The notes under the pieces: model-generated
The model's database searches: none
What the model saw: only the letters and a program-made list of their open reading frames with translations
What the model was told of the DNA's origin: nothing
Shown: one piece after another, positions 1 to 6,479 of the stretch
Layout of the letters: every line of letters starts with the position of its first letter
How positions within the stretch are numbered: position 1 is the first letter of the stretch
Translations under genes and position numbers: made by a program
Origin: Fidelibacterota bacterium
Lineage (GTDB): Bacteria; Fidelibacterota; UBA8477
Length of the DNA: 20,779 bases
Reading direction: 5' to 3'
NCBI GenBank assembly: GCA_021734045.1
Contig: JAIPJR010000053.1
Coordinates: 1 to 20,779 of the forward strand

Positions 1-62
1 GCTTCCATGGCTACTTTGGCTTTGAAAGCAGGGGTGTGATTGCGTCGTTTTCTGCGTGTCAT
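1..62 (-). CDS. IS3-family transposase OrfA, N-terminal part only
   Basis: The minus strand reads an ATG at 62 followed by MTRRKRRNHTPAFKAKVAME, then leaves the window. This is the typical start of OrfA of IS3-family elements: a basic N-terminus, then the 'xFKAKVAxEA' beginning of the helix-turn-helix that binds the terminal repeats. A strong ribosome binding site (AAAAAGGAG, complement of 70-78) precedes the start at normal spacing. In IS3 elements OrfA is normally joined to the OrfB DDE integrase by programmed -1 frameshifting. OrfB would lie to the left, outside the window. Only 20 codons are visible, so the family is clear but the subgroup is not, and I cannot tell whether the element is intact. 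Confidence 0.8.
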   Translation of the reverse strand, partial: MTRRKRRNHTPAFKAKVAME

Positions 63-134
63 TGGTGTACTCCTTTTTAGTCCTATGTTAATTCGGAGTT
101 AACACCTAAGCCACTGTCCAGTTTTTGGGGTCCA
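1..134 (-). mobile_element. IS3-family insertion sequence, terminal segment
   Basis: The region contains the start of orfA and, about 50 bp upstream of it, a sequence resembling an IS3 terminal inverted repeat: on the minus strand TGGACCCCAAAAACTGGACA, beginning at 134 and running inwards. IS3-family ends commonly begin TG and carry this type of A-run flanked by GGAC motifs. The boundary at 134 is set by that TG and by the start, immediately outside, of an open coding frame (136-336). The other end and any target duplication are outside the window. Confidence 0.7.
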
Positions 135-135
135 C

Positions 136-336
136 CTCTTAATTCCTGCCTTTTATTCAGGTATTGTTGGCTTTCTTAGCTGGATGTTTCTTCCAATCGA
201 TGATTACCACATGCACGCAAGAATCAGCATCTTGATAACAGCCGTGTTATTTACTACCGGTTCATTATTTCTATTTTTTGACTATCGCCAGGAAATAAAA
301 GATTCATTGAAACGGAAACCCATTAGACCTACTTAG
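136..336 (+). pseudogene. C-terminal remnant of a small membrane protein, cut by the IS3 element
   Basis: A plus-strand frame is open from the IS boundary to a TAG at 334-336. It reads about 66 residues with membrane-protein character: a hydrophobic stretch (GIVGFLSWMFLP), a short polar turn (IDDYHMHAR), a second hydrophobic helix (ISILITAVLFTTGSLFLFF), then a basic tail (DYRQEIKDSLKRKPIRPT). The first in-frame ATG (184) has no ribosome binding site. I therefore read this as the 3' end of a gene interrupted by the insertion rather than a complete small protein. I do not recognise the family. The alternative, a chance open frame, is less likely given the clean two-helix pattern with a positively charged tail. 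Confidence 0.5.
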
Positions 337-430
337 CGTCTCTATAAGAACAACCATCGCTGGGCAGTTGATAGGAGGCGGAGTTGAAGGTAATATCCAT
401 AGACCTCCAAAACCGAGCCTGGCAACGGCG

Positions 431-471
431 TTCTGCGTGGCTAGAAAATCCCCATCGCGGGACACGCAGAA
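431..471. repeat. REP-like hairpin upstream of the transposase remnant
   Basis: TTCTGCGTG (431-439) and CACGCAGAA (463-471) are perfect inverted repeats. Inside them TCCC (449-452) pairs with GGGA (459-462), which is contiguous with the right arm, giving a bulged hairpin. It ends 12 bp before the ATG of a RAYT-like transposase remnant. RAYT transposases act on REP palindromes of this general kind. Only one copy of the full hairpin is visible in the window, so calling it a REP is an inference. Confidence 0.4.
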
Positions 472-483
472 AAATTGATTGGC

Positions 484-983
484 ATGCAATCCAATCTTGA
501 AATCCACCACCGCCGGTCAATCCGGCTGAGGGTATACGATTATTTCCAGCCGGGTGCCTGTTTCATTACCATTTGTTCTTACAATCGTGAATGTTTGTTT
601 GGCAGGGTCGTCGGGGGATCAATGCGATTGAACGAATATGGCAAATTGGTGAATTTTACATGGAATGATTTGCCCAATCATTTTTCCAATATTCGATTGG
701 ATGCGTTCGTTGTGATGCCCAATCATGTGCATGGTATTATCTTGATAACCGATACGGACTCCACCAAACCGTTGAAACAACCCCAACCATTACCGGAAAT
801 TGTGCGACAATTCAAAACATTTTCTGCACGACGCATCAACCAAATTGGCCAAAAGCCCTGGTATTCCTGTCTGGCAACGCAATTATTGGGACCGAATTAT
901 CTGTGATGAATCTGAATTAAACCGGATACGGGCATACATCATCAACAATCCCCGGAATTGGCGATGATGAACATTATGTTTAA
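484..983 (+). pseudogene. IS200-like / REP-associated tyrosine transposase (RAYT), frameshifted
   Basis: The first frame gives HRRSIRLRVYDYFQPGACFITI, then CSYNRECLFG and, further on, FVVMPNHVHGIILI, which contains the HUH metal-binding motif of Y1 transposases. These are hallmarks of the Y1_Tnp (IS200-like, REP-associated) family. The frame ends early at a TGA at 904-906 with an unrelated tail. The expected family C-terminus is present in another frame: GIPVWQRNYWDRII, then CDESELNRIRAYIINNPRNW. Removing one base from the CCC run near 857-859 would restore it. A second shift near 961 would be needed to reach DDEHYV and a TAA at 981-983. Two independent frame breaks suggest a true pseudogene rather than one sequencing error. 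An upstream TTG (475) is in frame, but ATG at 484 is the more likely original start. Confidence 0.85.
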
Positions 984-1099
984 TCCCCTTTTCGGAATCG
1001 AGGTAAAAAATTCGATGACTTTAGCGTAGGCCTTGACTAACCACAGCGCGTGACACCGTTATATGCACAGTTCCAAACCGGCCTCAAAATTTTCCCCTG

Positions 1100-1462
1100 T
1101 CACATCTCCCCTAAATGCGTATGCTTGAACCGGTCACTGTACTTTAATCCAAATCCCATCATACGGTCCAGGCTGATGTGGGCCATCCAGATCAGTCCCG
1201 CCTGAATACTGATAGGCATCGCTGCCAGCCAACCCCCGGCCATGAGACCCAACGGCCAGAAATAAATGTGGAAAATATTGTAGACTACTGCTCCCAAGCG
1301 TGGATTGGCCAGATAACCCAGCATGGACAGATCGGGAGCAAATAAAAACAGGATAAACCAGATCCAGCTGCCACCTAAGAAAGCATAGCCAAGCAGTGTT
1401 GCCATAAAAATGGTCGCGCCTTCCACGCGTAAAATCGTTTGGGGTTGCGTGTATGTGTCCAT
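1100..1462 (-). CDS. DUF4260 family small membrane protein
   Basis: This 120-residue protein has about four hydrophobic segments and ends in LGMHTHKF-type chemistry, read in the forward sense as FGLKYSDRFKHTHLG, which is the characteristic C-terminal signature of DUF4260 proteins. Other family-like features are WIWFILFLFAPDLSMLGY in the first half and YNIFHIYFWPLG in the middle. The family's molecular function is unknown; it is predicted to sit in the inner membrane. The length matches the family. I chose ATG at 1462, with AAGGAA about 9 bp upstream; a TTG directly before it (1465) is an alternative. It lies 42 bp downstream of the thioesterase gene on the same strand, so the two may be co-transcribed. 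Confidence 0.82.
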   Translation of the reverse strand: MDTYTQPQTILRVEGATIFMATLLGYAFLGGSWIWFILFLFAPDLSMLGYLANPRLGAVVYNIFHIYFWPLGLMAGGWLAAMPISIQAGLIWMAHISLDRMMGFGLKYSDRFKHTHLGEM

Positions 1463-1504
1463 CAATAAGTTTCCTTCGTTGATCGTGGTGTTTGATTTAC
1501 AAAA

Positions 1505-1930
1505 TCAATCTGTGAATTGCTGCCGGAATGGCTCCGGAACCGAAACCGGTTTTTTCTGGTCATAATCATAAAACACAATCCCGGTTTTGGCCTCGGCGAT
1601 GGCACGGCCGGTGGATTTTTCTGTCACCCGATACACCAGATCGCAACCTTTCCGGGTGAAATCCGTTACTGCCACCTCAATCTGCAAAACATCACCATAA
1701 AATCCCTCTCCCCGGTAGCGAATGGCACAATCCGCCATGATAATCGCCTCGCCGGCCACATCCTTTTCAGACCAGCCATAGCTTGCCAGAAACCGAACCC
1801 GTGCTTCGTGGATCAGCGCAAGAATGGCGTCATTGGCCAGGTGGTTTCCATAATTCAGGTCGGTGATGCGTACTGGAATGTCCGTGGTGAAAATGAAATC
1901 TTCCGGCAGCTCAATTTTAACACGCGTCAT
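1505..1930 (-). CDS. Hotdog-fold acyl-CoA thioesterase (4HBT/YbgC-like)
   Basis: This 141-residue single-domain protein has the pattern of 4-hydroxybenzoyl-CoA thioesterase-like enzymes. The stretch VRITDLNYGNHLANDAIL (about residues 20-37) corresponds to the catalytic loop, with Asp24 as the likely acid/nucleophile position, followed by the long hotdog helix (LIHEARVRFLASYG). Strand-rich sequence such as IRYRGEGFYGDVLQIEV and AEAKTGIVFYDY follows. Such enzymes hydrolyse acyl-CoA thioesters in the cytoplasm; the substrate cannot be read from the sequence. The ribosome binding site is weak (GGGA too far from the ATG). The start is 25 bp from a TTATCG/CGATAA dyad at 1955-1976, and the gene is divergent from cydA. 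Confidence 0.85.
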   Translation of the reverse strand: MTRVKIELPEDFIFTTDIPVRITDLNYGNHLANDAILALIHEARVRFLASYGWSEKDVAGEAIIMADCAIRYRGEGFYGDVLQIEVAVTDFTRKGCDLVYRVTEKSTGRAIAEAKTGIVFYDYDQKKPVSVPEPFRQQFTD

Positions 1931-1954
1931 ATAATTTTATTTTTCCCGGTTTAT

Positions 1955-1976
1955 TTATCGCTTGTTGCACCGATAA
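1955..1976. promoter_or_regulatory. TTATCG-N10-CGATAA dyad (possible operator)
   Basis: TTATCG (1955-1960) and CGATAA (1971-1976) form a perfect inverted repeat with a 10-bp spacer, 25 bp upstream of the thioesterase start. The same half-sites recur with a 4-bp spacer just before cydA (2171-2186). The pairing of identical half-sites in one 266-bp divergent intergenic region suggests a shared regulator. I cannot match it to a known operator such as FNR or Rex. Confidence 0.4.
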
Positions 1977-2137
1977 CATAATGAGTAGAACAAATGGATG
2001 GGAGTCGTTTTCATAGAAAGACAGATTTGAGCTGCAATTTAACGATCCCGGTGGGTATTGCCCCACCCATAGCTAATCCTGAATGAATCTCATTCAATGA
2101 GTCGAAAACACGCCCTGTTGGTATGCGAGTTGCAGTT

Positions 2138-2167
2138 TTGATATGGAATCATGAACGACGCTATCAC
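2138..2167 (+). promoter_or_regulatory. Candidate promoter of cydA
   Basis: TTGATA (2138-2143), an 18-bp spacer and TATCAC (2162-2167) lie upstream of cydA. The -35 is close to consensus and the -10 is poor. Transcription would start near 2174, inside the second TTATCG/CGATAA dyad, leaving a leader of about 23 nt. The arrangement is plausible but the -10 match is weak. Confidence 0.3.
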
Positions 2168-2170
2168 GAT

Positions 2171-2186
2171 TTATCGAAACCGATAA
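2171..2186. promoter_or_regulatory. TTATCG-N4-CGATAA dyad before cydA (possible operator)
   Basis: TTATCG (2171-2176), AAAC, CGATAA (2181-2186) is a perfect inverted repeat that touches the cydA ribosome binding site (AGGGAGGT, 2186-2193). It repeats the half-sites seen at 1955-1976. Its position at the presumed transcription start would suit a repressor. As RNA it could also form a small hairpin next to the ribosome binding site. Confidence 0.4.
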
Positions 2187-2196
2187 GGGAGGTGCC

Positions 2197-3588
2197 ATGG
2201 ATGCCCTGCTATTAGCACGATTGCAATTCGCCATCACCACCGTTTATCACTTCTTTTTTGTTCCGCTCACCCTTGGGCTCTCTATCATGCTGGCGATTAT
2301 GGAGACCATCTATGTGCGTACCGGTGATGAGAAGTATAAGCGCATGGTAAAATTCTGGGGGAAGCTCTTTCTCATCAATTTTGCCATGGGTGTGGTGACC
2401 GGTATTGTGCAGGAATTTCAGTTTGGCATGAACTGGTCGGAATATTCACGCTTTGTGGGTGACATTTTTGGTGCACCGCTGGCGATTGAAGCATTATTGG
2501 CCTTTTTTCTGGAATCCACATTTTTAGGGTTGTGGCTATTTGGCTGGGACAAGCTCTCCAAGCGCGTCCACGCCTTTACCATGTGGATGGTGGCCATTGG
2601 CGCCAATATCTCCGCGCTGTGGATATTGATTGCCAACAGCTTCATGCAGGAGCCGGTGGGCTATGTTCTGCGGAATGGCCGGGCGGAGATGAATGACTTT
2701 TTCGCACTGCTCACCAATCCCCATGTCTGGGCGCAATTTCCCCATGTATTTTTCTCCGGAATCACCACGGCTGCAATGTTTGTGGTGGGAACCAGCGCGT
2801 TTCATTTACTCCGCAAATCCCCTGACAAAGCGGTCTGGCACAGCTCCTTCCGATTCAGCATGATCTACGGTCTGATTGGCATCGTGCTGGTCATTATGCA
2901 GGGCCACACCCAGGCCCAGCATATGGTGAAAAATCAGCCCATGAAACTGGCAGCCGCAGAAGCGTTATGGGACAGCGAGGACCCGGCCGCCATGTCACTT
3001 TTTACCTGGGGCGATGAAAAAAACCGGCGGGATGTCTTCGCGATCCGGATGCCGGCGCTGCTCTCCATTCTGGCATACAACCGCCCCAGCGGAATGGTAA
3101 AGGGCATTAATGACCTGCAGGCTGAATATGAGCGGACGTACGGTCCGGGCGATTATGTGCCGCCGGTGGCCATTACCTACTGGACATTTCGCATGATGGT
3201 GGGCGCCGGCATGGTGCTGCTGGTGCTGATTTTGTTGGGCATTCTCTATATCATCAAGGAGAATTACCCCAAAAAAATCTGGTTCATGAAGCTGCTGCCC
3301 TGGGCTATTGCCCTGCCCTATATTGCCAATTCCACCGGGTGGATCATGGCGGAGGTGGGACGCCAGCCCTGGATTGTTTTTGGATTACAGAAAACCGTTG
3401 ATGCCGTATCGCCGGCCGTATCAACCGGGGAAGTTTTGTTCTCGCTGATAATTTTCACGCTCCTCTACGGCATTCTCATGGGTGCGGACATTTACCTGCT
3501 GAAAAAGTTTGCTATCGCCGGCACCGTACTGGATAAACCGCAACCGGACTCCGAGACCATTCCTGATGGTCTGGGTGTGGAACTTTAG
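2197..3588 (+). CDS. cydA: Cytochrome bd ubiquinol oxidase subunit I
   Basis: CydA carries the quinol-oxidising site and the three hemes of cytochrome bd, a proton-motive terminal oxidase of the inner membrane with very high oxygen affinity. At 463 residues with multiple membrane helices it fits the short Q-loop class. Visible key residues are His18 (heme b595/d ligand region), Glu98 and Glu106 in [12 protein letters not shown], the [11 protein letters not shown] motif (115-125), His183 in FPHVFFSG and Met384 (heme b558 ligands), Lys250 and Glu255 of the Q-loop ([12 protein letters not shown]), and GRQPW (388-392). All the expected catalytic positions are present, so it should be active. The start is set by a strong AGGGAGGT 4 bp before the ATG. 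It is first in a cydABDC cluster, with cydB 15 bp downstream. Confidence 0.98.
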   Translation: MDALLLARLQFAITTVYHFFFVPLTLGLSIMLAIMETIYVRTGDEKYKRMVKFWGKLFLINFAMGVVTGIVQEFQFGMNWSEYSRFVGDIFGAPLAIEALLAFFLESTFLGLWLFGWDKLSKRVHAFTMWMVAIGANISALWILIANSFMQEPVGYVLRNGRAEMNDFFALLTNPHVWAQFPHVFFSGITTAAMFVVGTSAFHLLRKSPDKAVWHSSFRFSMIYGLIGIVLVIMQGHTQAQHMVKNQPMKLAAAEALWDSEDPAAMSLFTWGDEKNRRDVFAIRMPALLSILAYNRPSGMVKGINDLQAEYERTYGPGDYVPPVAITYWTFRMMVGAGMVLLVLILLGILYIIKENYPKKIWFMKLLPWAIALPYIANSTGWIMAEVGRQPWIVFGLQKTVDAVSPAVSTGEVLFSLIIFTLLYGILMGADIYLLKKFAIAGTVLDKPQPDSETIPDGLGVEL

Positions 3589-3603
3589 GACAGGAGGTAT
3601 TTC

Positions 3604-4617
3604 ATGGACTTAAATACACTTTGGTTTTTACTGATTGCCGTCTTGTTCATCGGGTTCTTTTTTCTGGAAGGATTCGACTACGGTGTGGGCATTTTGCTGC
3701 CTTTTCTGGGAAAAGATGATAATCAGCGGCGACAGATTATTAATTCCATCGGGCCGGTGTGGGACGCCAATGAAGTCTGGTTGCTCACCGCCGGCGGTGC
3801 CATGTTTGCCGCGTTTCCCAATTGGTACGCCACCATGTTCAGCGGATTTTACCTGGCGTTGGTGCTCATGTTGTTAGCACTCATCATCCGCGGCGTGGCG
3901 TTTGAATTTCGCAGCAAGGATAAACACCCCACATGGCGCGCCACCTGGGACTGGTGCATTTTCGTGGGCAGTCTGGTGCCGGCCTTGCTGTGGGGTGTGG
4001 CCATGGGAAATCTGGTGCGCGGCGTGCCCATTGATGCGGATATGCACTACGTGGGCGGTTTCTGGAATTTACTGAATCCCTACGCCCTCCTGGGTGGCCT
4101 GGCCACGCTGACGCTTTTTACCTTTCACGGTGCCACATTCCTCACACTGAAACTCTCCGGCGACTTATTAGCGAAAAGCCGCGCCTTCGCCAAGCGACTC
4201 TGGTTGCCGTCGGTGGTGGCGATTTTTCTGTTCGTCATCTCCGGGTATTGGGCAACCGATATGTTTACCCGCCTGGGCGTGAACCCGGGGGTAGCGCCGG
4301 TTTTTGCAGGAATTGCGTTGTTGGCGGCGGGATACTTTATTTACCGGGACCGCAGTGGTTGGACATTCATTCTCTCAGGACTCACCATTGTCCTTTCCAC
4401 CATCACGCTTTTCATGGGATTATACCCACGGGTGATGGTATCCAGTTTTAATGATGCCTGGAGCTTGACGATTTACAATGCCTCCTCCAGTCCCTATACG
4501 CTCACGGTCATGAGCTGGATCGCGCTGATTTTCGTGCCCATTGTGCTGGGTTACACAATTTGGAGTTACTGGGTGTTTCGGAAACGAATCCACAGCCATA
4601 CAGAGCTGGAATATTAA
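3604..4617 (+). CDS. cydB: Cytochrome bd ubiquinol oxidase subunit II
   Basis: CydB is the structural partner of CydA in the inner membrane. At 337 residues it has the usual length and an alternating hydrophobic pattern. Family hallmarks are near the N-terminus: FFLEGFDYGVGILLPF (about 19-34), then GPVWDANEVWLLTAGGAMFAAFP (about 50-72). Later come GVAFEFRSK and the conserved PYALLGGLATLTLFTFHGA segment. A good ribosome binding site (AGGAGGT) lies in the 15-bp gap after cydA, so the two are co-transcribed. A stable hairpin (4643-4684) lies in the 122-bp gap before cydD and could lower or separate expression of the exporter genes from the oxidase genes. Confidence 0.97.
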   Translation: MDLNTLWFLLIAVLFIGFFFLEGFDYGVGILLPFLGKDDNQRRQIINSIGPVWDANEVWLLTAGGAMFAAFPNWYATMFSGFYLALVLMLLALIIRGVAFEFRSKDKHPTWRATWDWCIFVGSLVPALLWGVAMGNLVRGVPIDADMHYVGGFWNLLNPYALLGGLATLTLFTFHGATFLTLKLSGDLLAKSRAFAKRLWLPSVVAIFLFVISGYWATDMFTRLGVNPGVAPVFAGIALLAAGYFIYRDRSGWTFILSGLTIVLSTITLFMGLYPRVMVSSFNDAWSLTIYNASSSPYTLTVMSWIALIFVPIVLGYTIWSYWVFRKRIHSHTELEY

Positions 4618-4642
4618 CAAATTCTGCTTCTTTCTACTTCTA

Positions 4643-4684
4643 GAGGCTCCGATTTTGAGGTGATGGCATCAGAATTGGAGCTTC
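4643..4684 (+). other. Long RNA hairpin between cydB and cydD
   Basis: Positions 643-658 of the 4 kb block (4643-4658) pair with 4669-4684 as a 16-bp stem containing three G-U pairs, around a 10-nt loop. The wobble pairs make it asymmetric: the complementary strand would fold less well, which points to plus-strand RNA as the functional form. No T-run follows, so it is not a simple intrinsic terminator. A processing, stability or attenuation element that sets the ratio of CydAB to CydDC would fit its position. Confidence 0.5.
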
Positions 4685-4739
4685 CTGCTTTCTGCCGCAG
4701 ATGCCGCTGATTACGCGGTGAAGAGCCAGCAATTTTCGC

Positions 4740-6479
4740 ATGCAAAATGACCGTCGATTATTCGCCCTCCTAAAGCCTGTCAAAGGCTGGTTCAGTCTGA
4801 CCGTTCTGGCAGGGGTTCTGTCTGGCGGAACGACCATCGCACTGGCCTGGCTGCTCACCCGGGTGATTGATGGGGTTTTCCTCCGGCAGCAAACCCTGGC
4901 GATGGTGACACCTGAGTTGGTCGGCATTTTGGTTATCGCCCTGTTGAAAGCACTCTTTACCTGGTTCGGCCGGATATTCGGTAAGGCCATGACCACCCGC
5001 ATCAAAACCCGGTTGCGCGGAAACATTCTTACGCACATCACCAAACTCGGTCCCCAATATGTTAAAGGTGAGCGCAGTGGAGAGTTGGTGCACACGCTGT
5101 CAGACGGTTTGGAAAAGCTGGATCCCTGGTTCAGCGAATACCTGCCCCAACTAATCCTCTCTGTTGTGCTGCCGCTGCTCATTCTGGTGGTGGTGTTTCC
5201 GTTGGACATTCTTTCGGGGGTTGTTTTCCTGCTCACCGCGCCCCTGATTCCCATTTTTATGATGTTGATAGGCCAATTGGCTGATAAAAGAACACAGCGA
5301 CAATGGAAACTACTAAGTCGAATGAGCGCTCATTTTCTGGATGTTTTGCAGGGCCTCACCACACTAAAGATTTTAGGCCGTTCCAGAGAGCAGATCGAAA
5401 GTATCCGTCGCATTACCAGAGCGTATCAGCGCGCCACCATGAGTGTTTTGAAAATCGCTTTCCTATCGGCGCTGGTGCTGGAGCTGGTGGGGACGATTTC
5501 CATCGCCATTATTGCGGTGGAGGTGGGGCTGCGACTCTTGTACGGGAAAATGGCCTTTCAATCCGCGCTGTTTATCCTTTTGCTGGCACCGGAATACTAT
5601 CAACCGCTGCGGGAATTGGGCGCGCGTTTTCACGCCGGGATGAGTGGGGTAAAGGCCGGAGACCGTCTGCTGGATATTCTGGAAACACCGCTTCCGATAA
5701 TGCCTTCGGCCGATTCCACGACCGTCCCCGATCTTACACGGGCACCGGTTACCTTCAATCGGGTTCACTTCCAATATGCTCATTCGGAAGCGCCGGCGGT
5801 GGAGGATATTTCCCTGACCTTAACACCCGGAACCATCACGGCGCTGGTGGGCGCAAGCGGTGCTGGGAAATCAACCATTGCCAGTCTGTTATTAGGATTC
5901 CTGCAACCCTCATCGGGCCAAATTACAGTGGGTGGAACATCACTTGCGCAGATTCCGCCGGAGAAATGGCGTAGCGTCGTCGCCTGGGTGCCCCAGCGTC
6001 CCCATCTGTTTTACGGGACGTTGCGGCAGAACCTGATTTTGGCCAAGCCCAACGCAAATCCGGAAGCAGTTGATACCGCCATTCGACACTCGGGATTGGA
6101 AGGGGTAATCGCCGAGTTGCCCGGTGGTCTGGACACATTATTGGGGGAGCAGGGACAGGGGTTGAGCGGAGGTCAGGCACAACGGCTGGCAATCGCACGG
6201 GCAATTCTAAAAAATGCACCTCTTTTGATTCTGGACGAGTTTACCGCCAATCTGGATGTTCATACGGAAGCCGAATTGCTGGATTCACTGCAGCGCTTAC
6301 AGCAACATCGCACCACACTCCTCATTGCCCACCGGCTCAGTACCGTACGCAATGCGAATCAGGTGATTATCCTGGAGCAGGGGCGCATCGTCCAGTCCGG
6401 GAAACCCCATGAGTTGCTGCAGCAGTCGGGACCTTTCGCGAGAATGGTGAGGGCTTACGACAGGGAGGCAACATCGTGA
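4740..6479 (+). CDS. cydD: CydD subunit of the CydDC ABC transporter for cytochrome bd assembly
   Basis: CydD is one half of a heterodimeric ABC exporter in the inner membrane, reported to move cysteine/glutathione and to be needed for heme loading of cytochrome bd. The 579-residue protein has an N-terminal six-helix transmembrane domain (about 1-320) and a C-terminal ATPase. Visible ATPase motifs are Walker A GASGAGKST (371-379), the LSGGQ signature (475-479), Walker B LLILDE (495-500) and the switch His531. An in-frame stop lies seven codons upstream of ATG 4740, so the start cannot be far upstream; the ribosome binding site is weak (GAAGAG). Its stop overlaps the start of cydC by 4 bp, indicating translational coupling. 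Assignment of CydD versus CydC follows order and similarity and is firm. Confidence 0.95.
   Translation: MQNDRRLFALLKPVKGWFSLTVLAGVLSGGTTIALAWLLTRVIDGVFLRQQTLAMVTPELVGILVIALLKALFTWFGRIFGKAMTTRIKTRLRGNILTHITKLGPQYVKGERSGELVHTLSDGLEKLDPWFSEYLPQLILSVVLPLLILVVVFPLDILSGVVFLLTAPLIPIFMMLIGQLADKRTQRQWKLLSRMSAHFLDVLQGLTTLKILGRSREQIESIRRITRAYQRATMSVLKIAFLSALVLELVGTISIAIIAVEVGLRLLYGKMAFQSALFILLLAPEYYQPLRELGARFHAGMSGVKAGDRLLDILETPLPIMPSADSTTVPDLTRAPVTFNRVHFQYAHSEAPAVEDISLTLTPGTITALVGASGAGKSTIASLLLGFLQPSSGQITVGGTSLAQIPPEKWRSVVAWVPQRPHLFYGTLRQNLILAKPNANPEAVDTAIRHSGLEGVIAELPGGLDTLLGEQGQGLSGGQAQRLAIARAILKNAPLLILDEFTANLDVHTEAELLDSLQRLQQHRTTLLIAHRLSTVRNANQVIILEQGRIVQSGKPHELLQQSGPFARMVRAYDREATS

Noticed and set aside
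1034-1076. Possible integron attC-like site (TAAC ... GTTATATGC with AGGCC/GGCCT flanks)
   Set aside because: The core does not match the GTTRRRY/RYYYAAC consensus, there is no integrase and no cassette array; the symmetry is weak.
1517-1981. Plus-strand open frame of 154 codons
   Set aside because: It is antisense to the thioesterase gene, which has clear family motifs.
4640-5254. Minus-strand open frame of 204 codons
   Set aside because: It overlaps the start of cydD in an antisense frame, has low-complexity Ser/Arg/Thr content and resembles no protein family.
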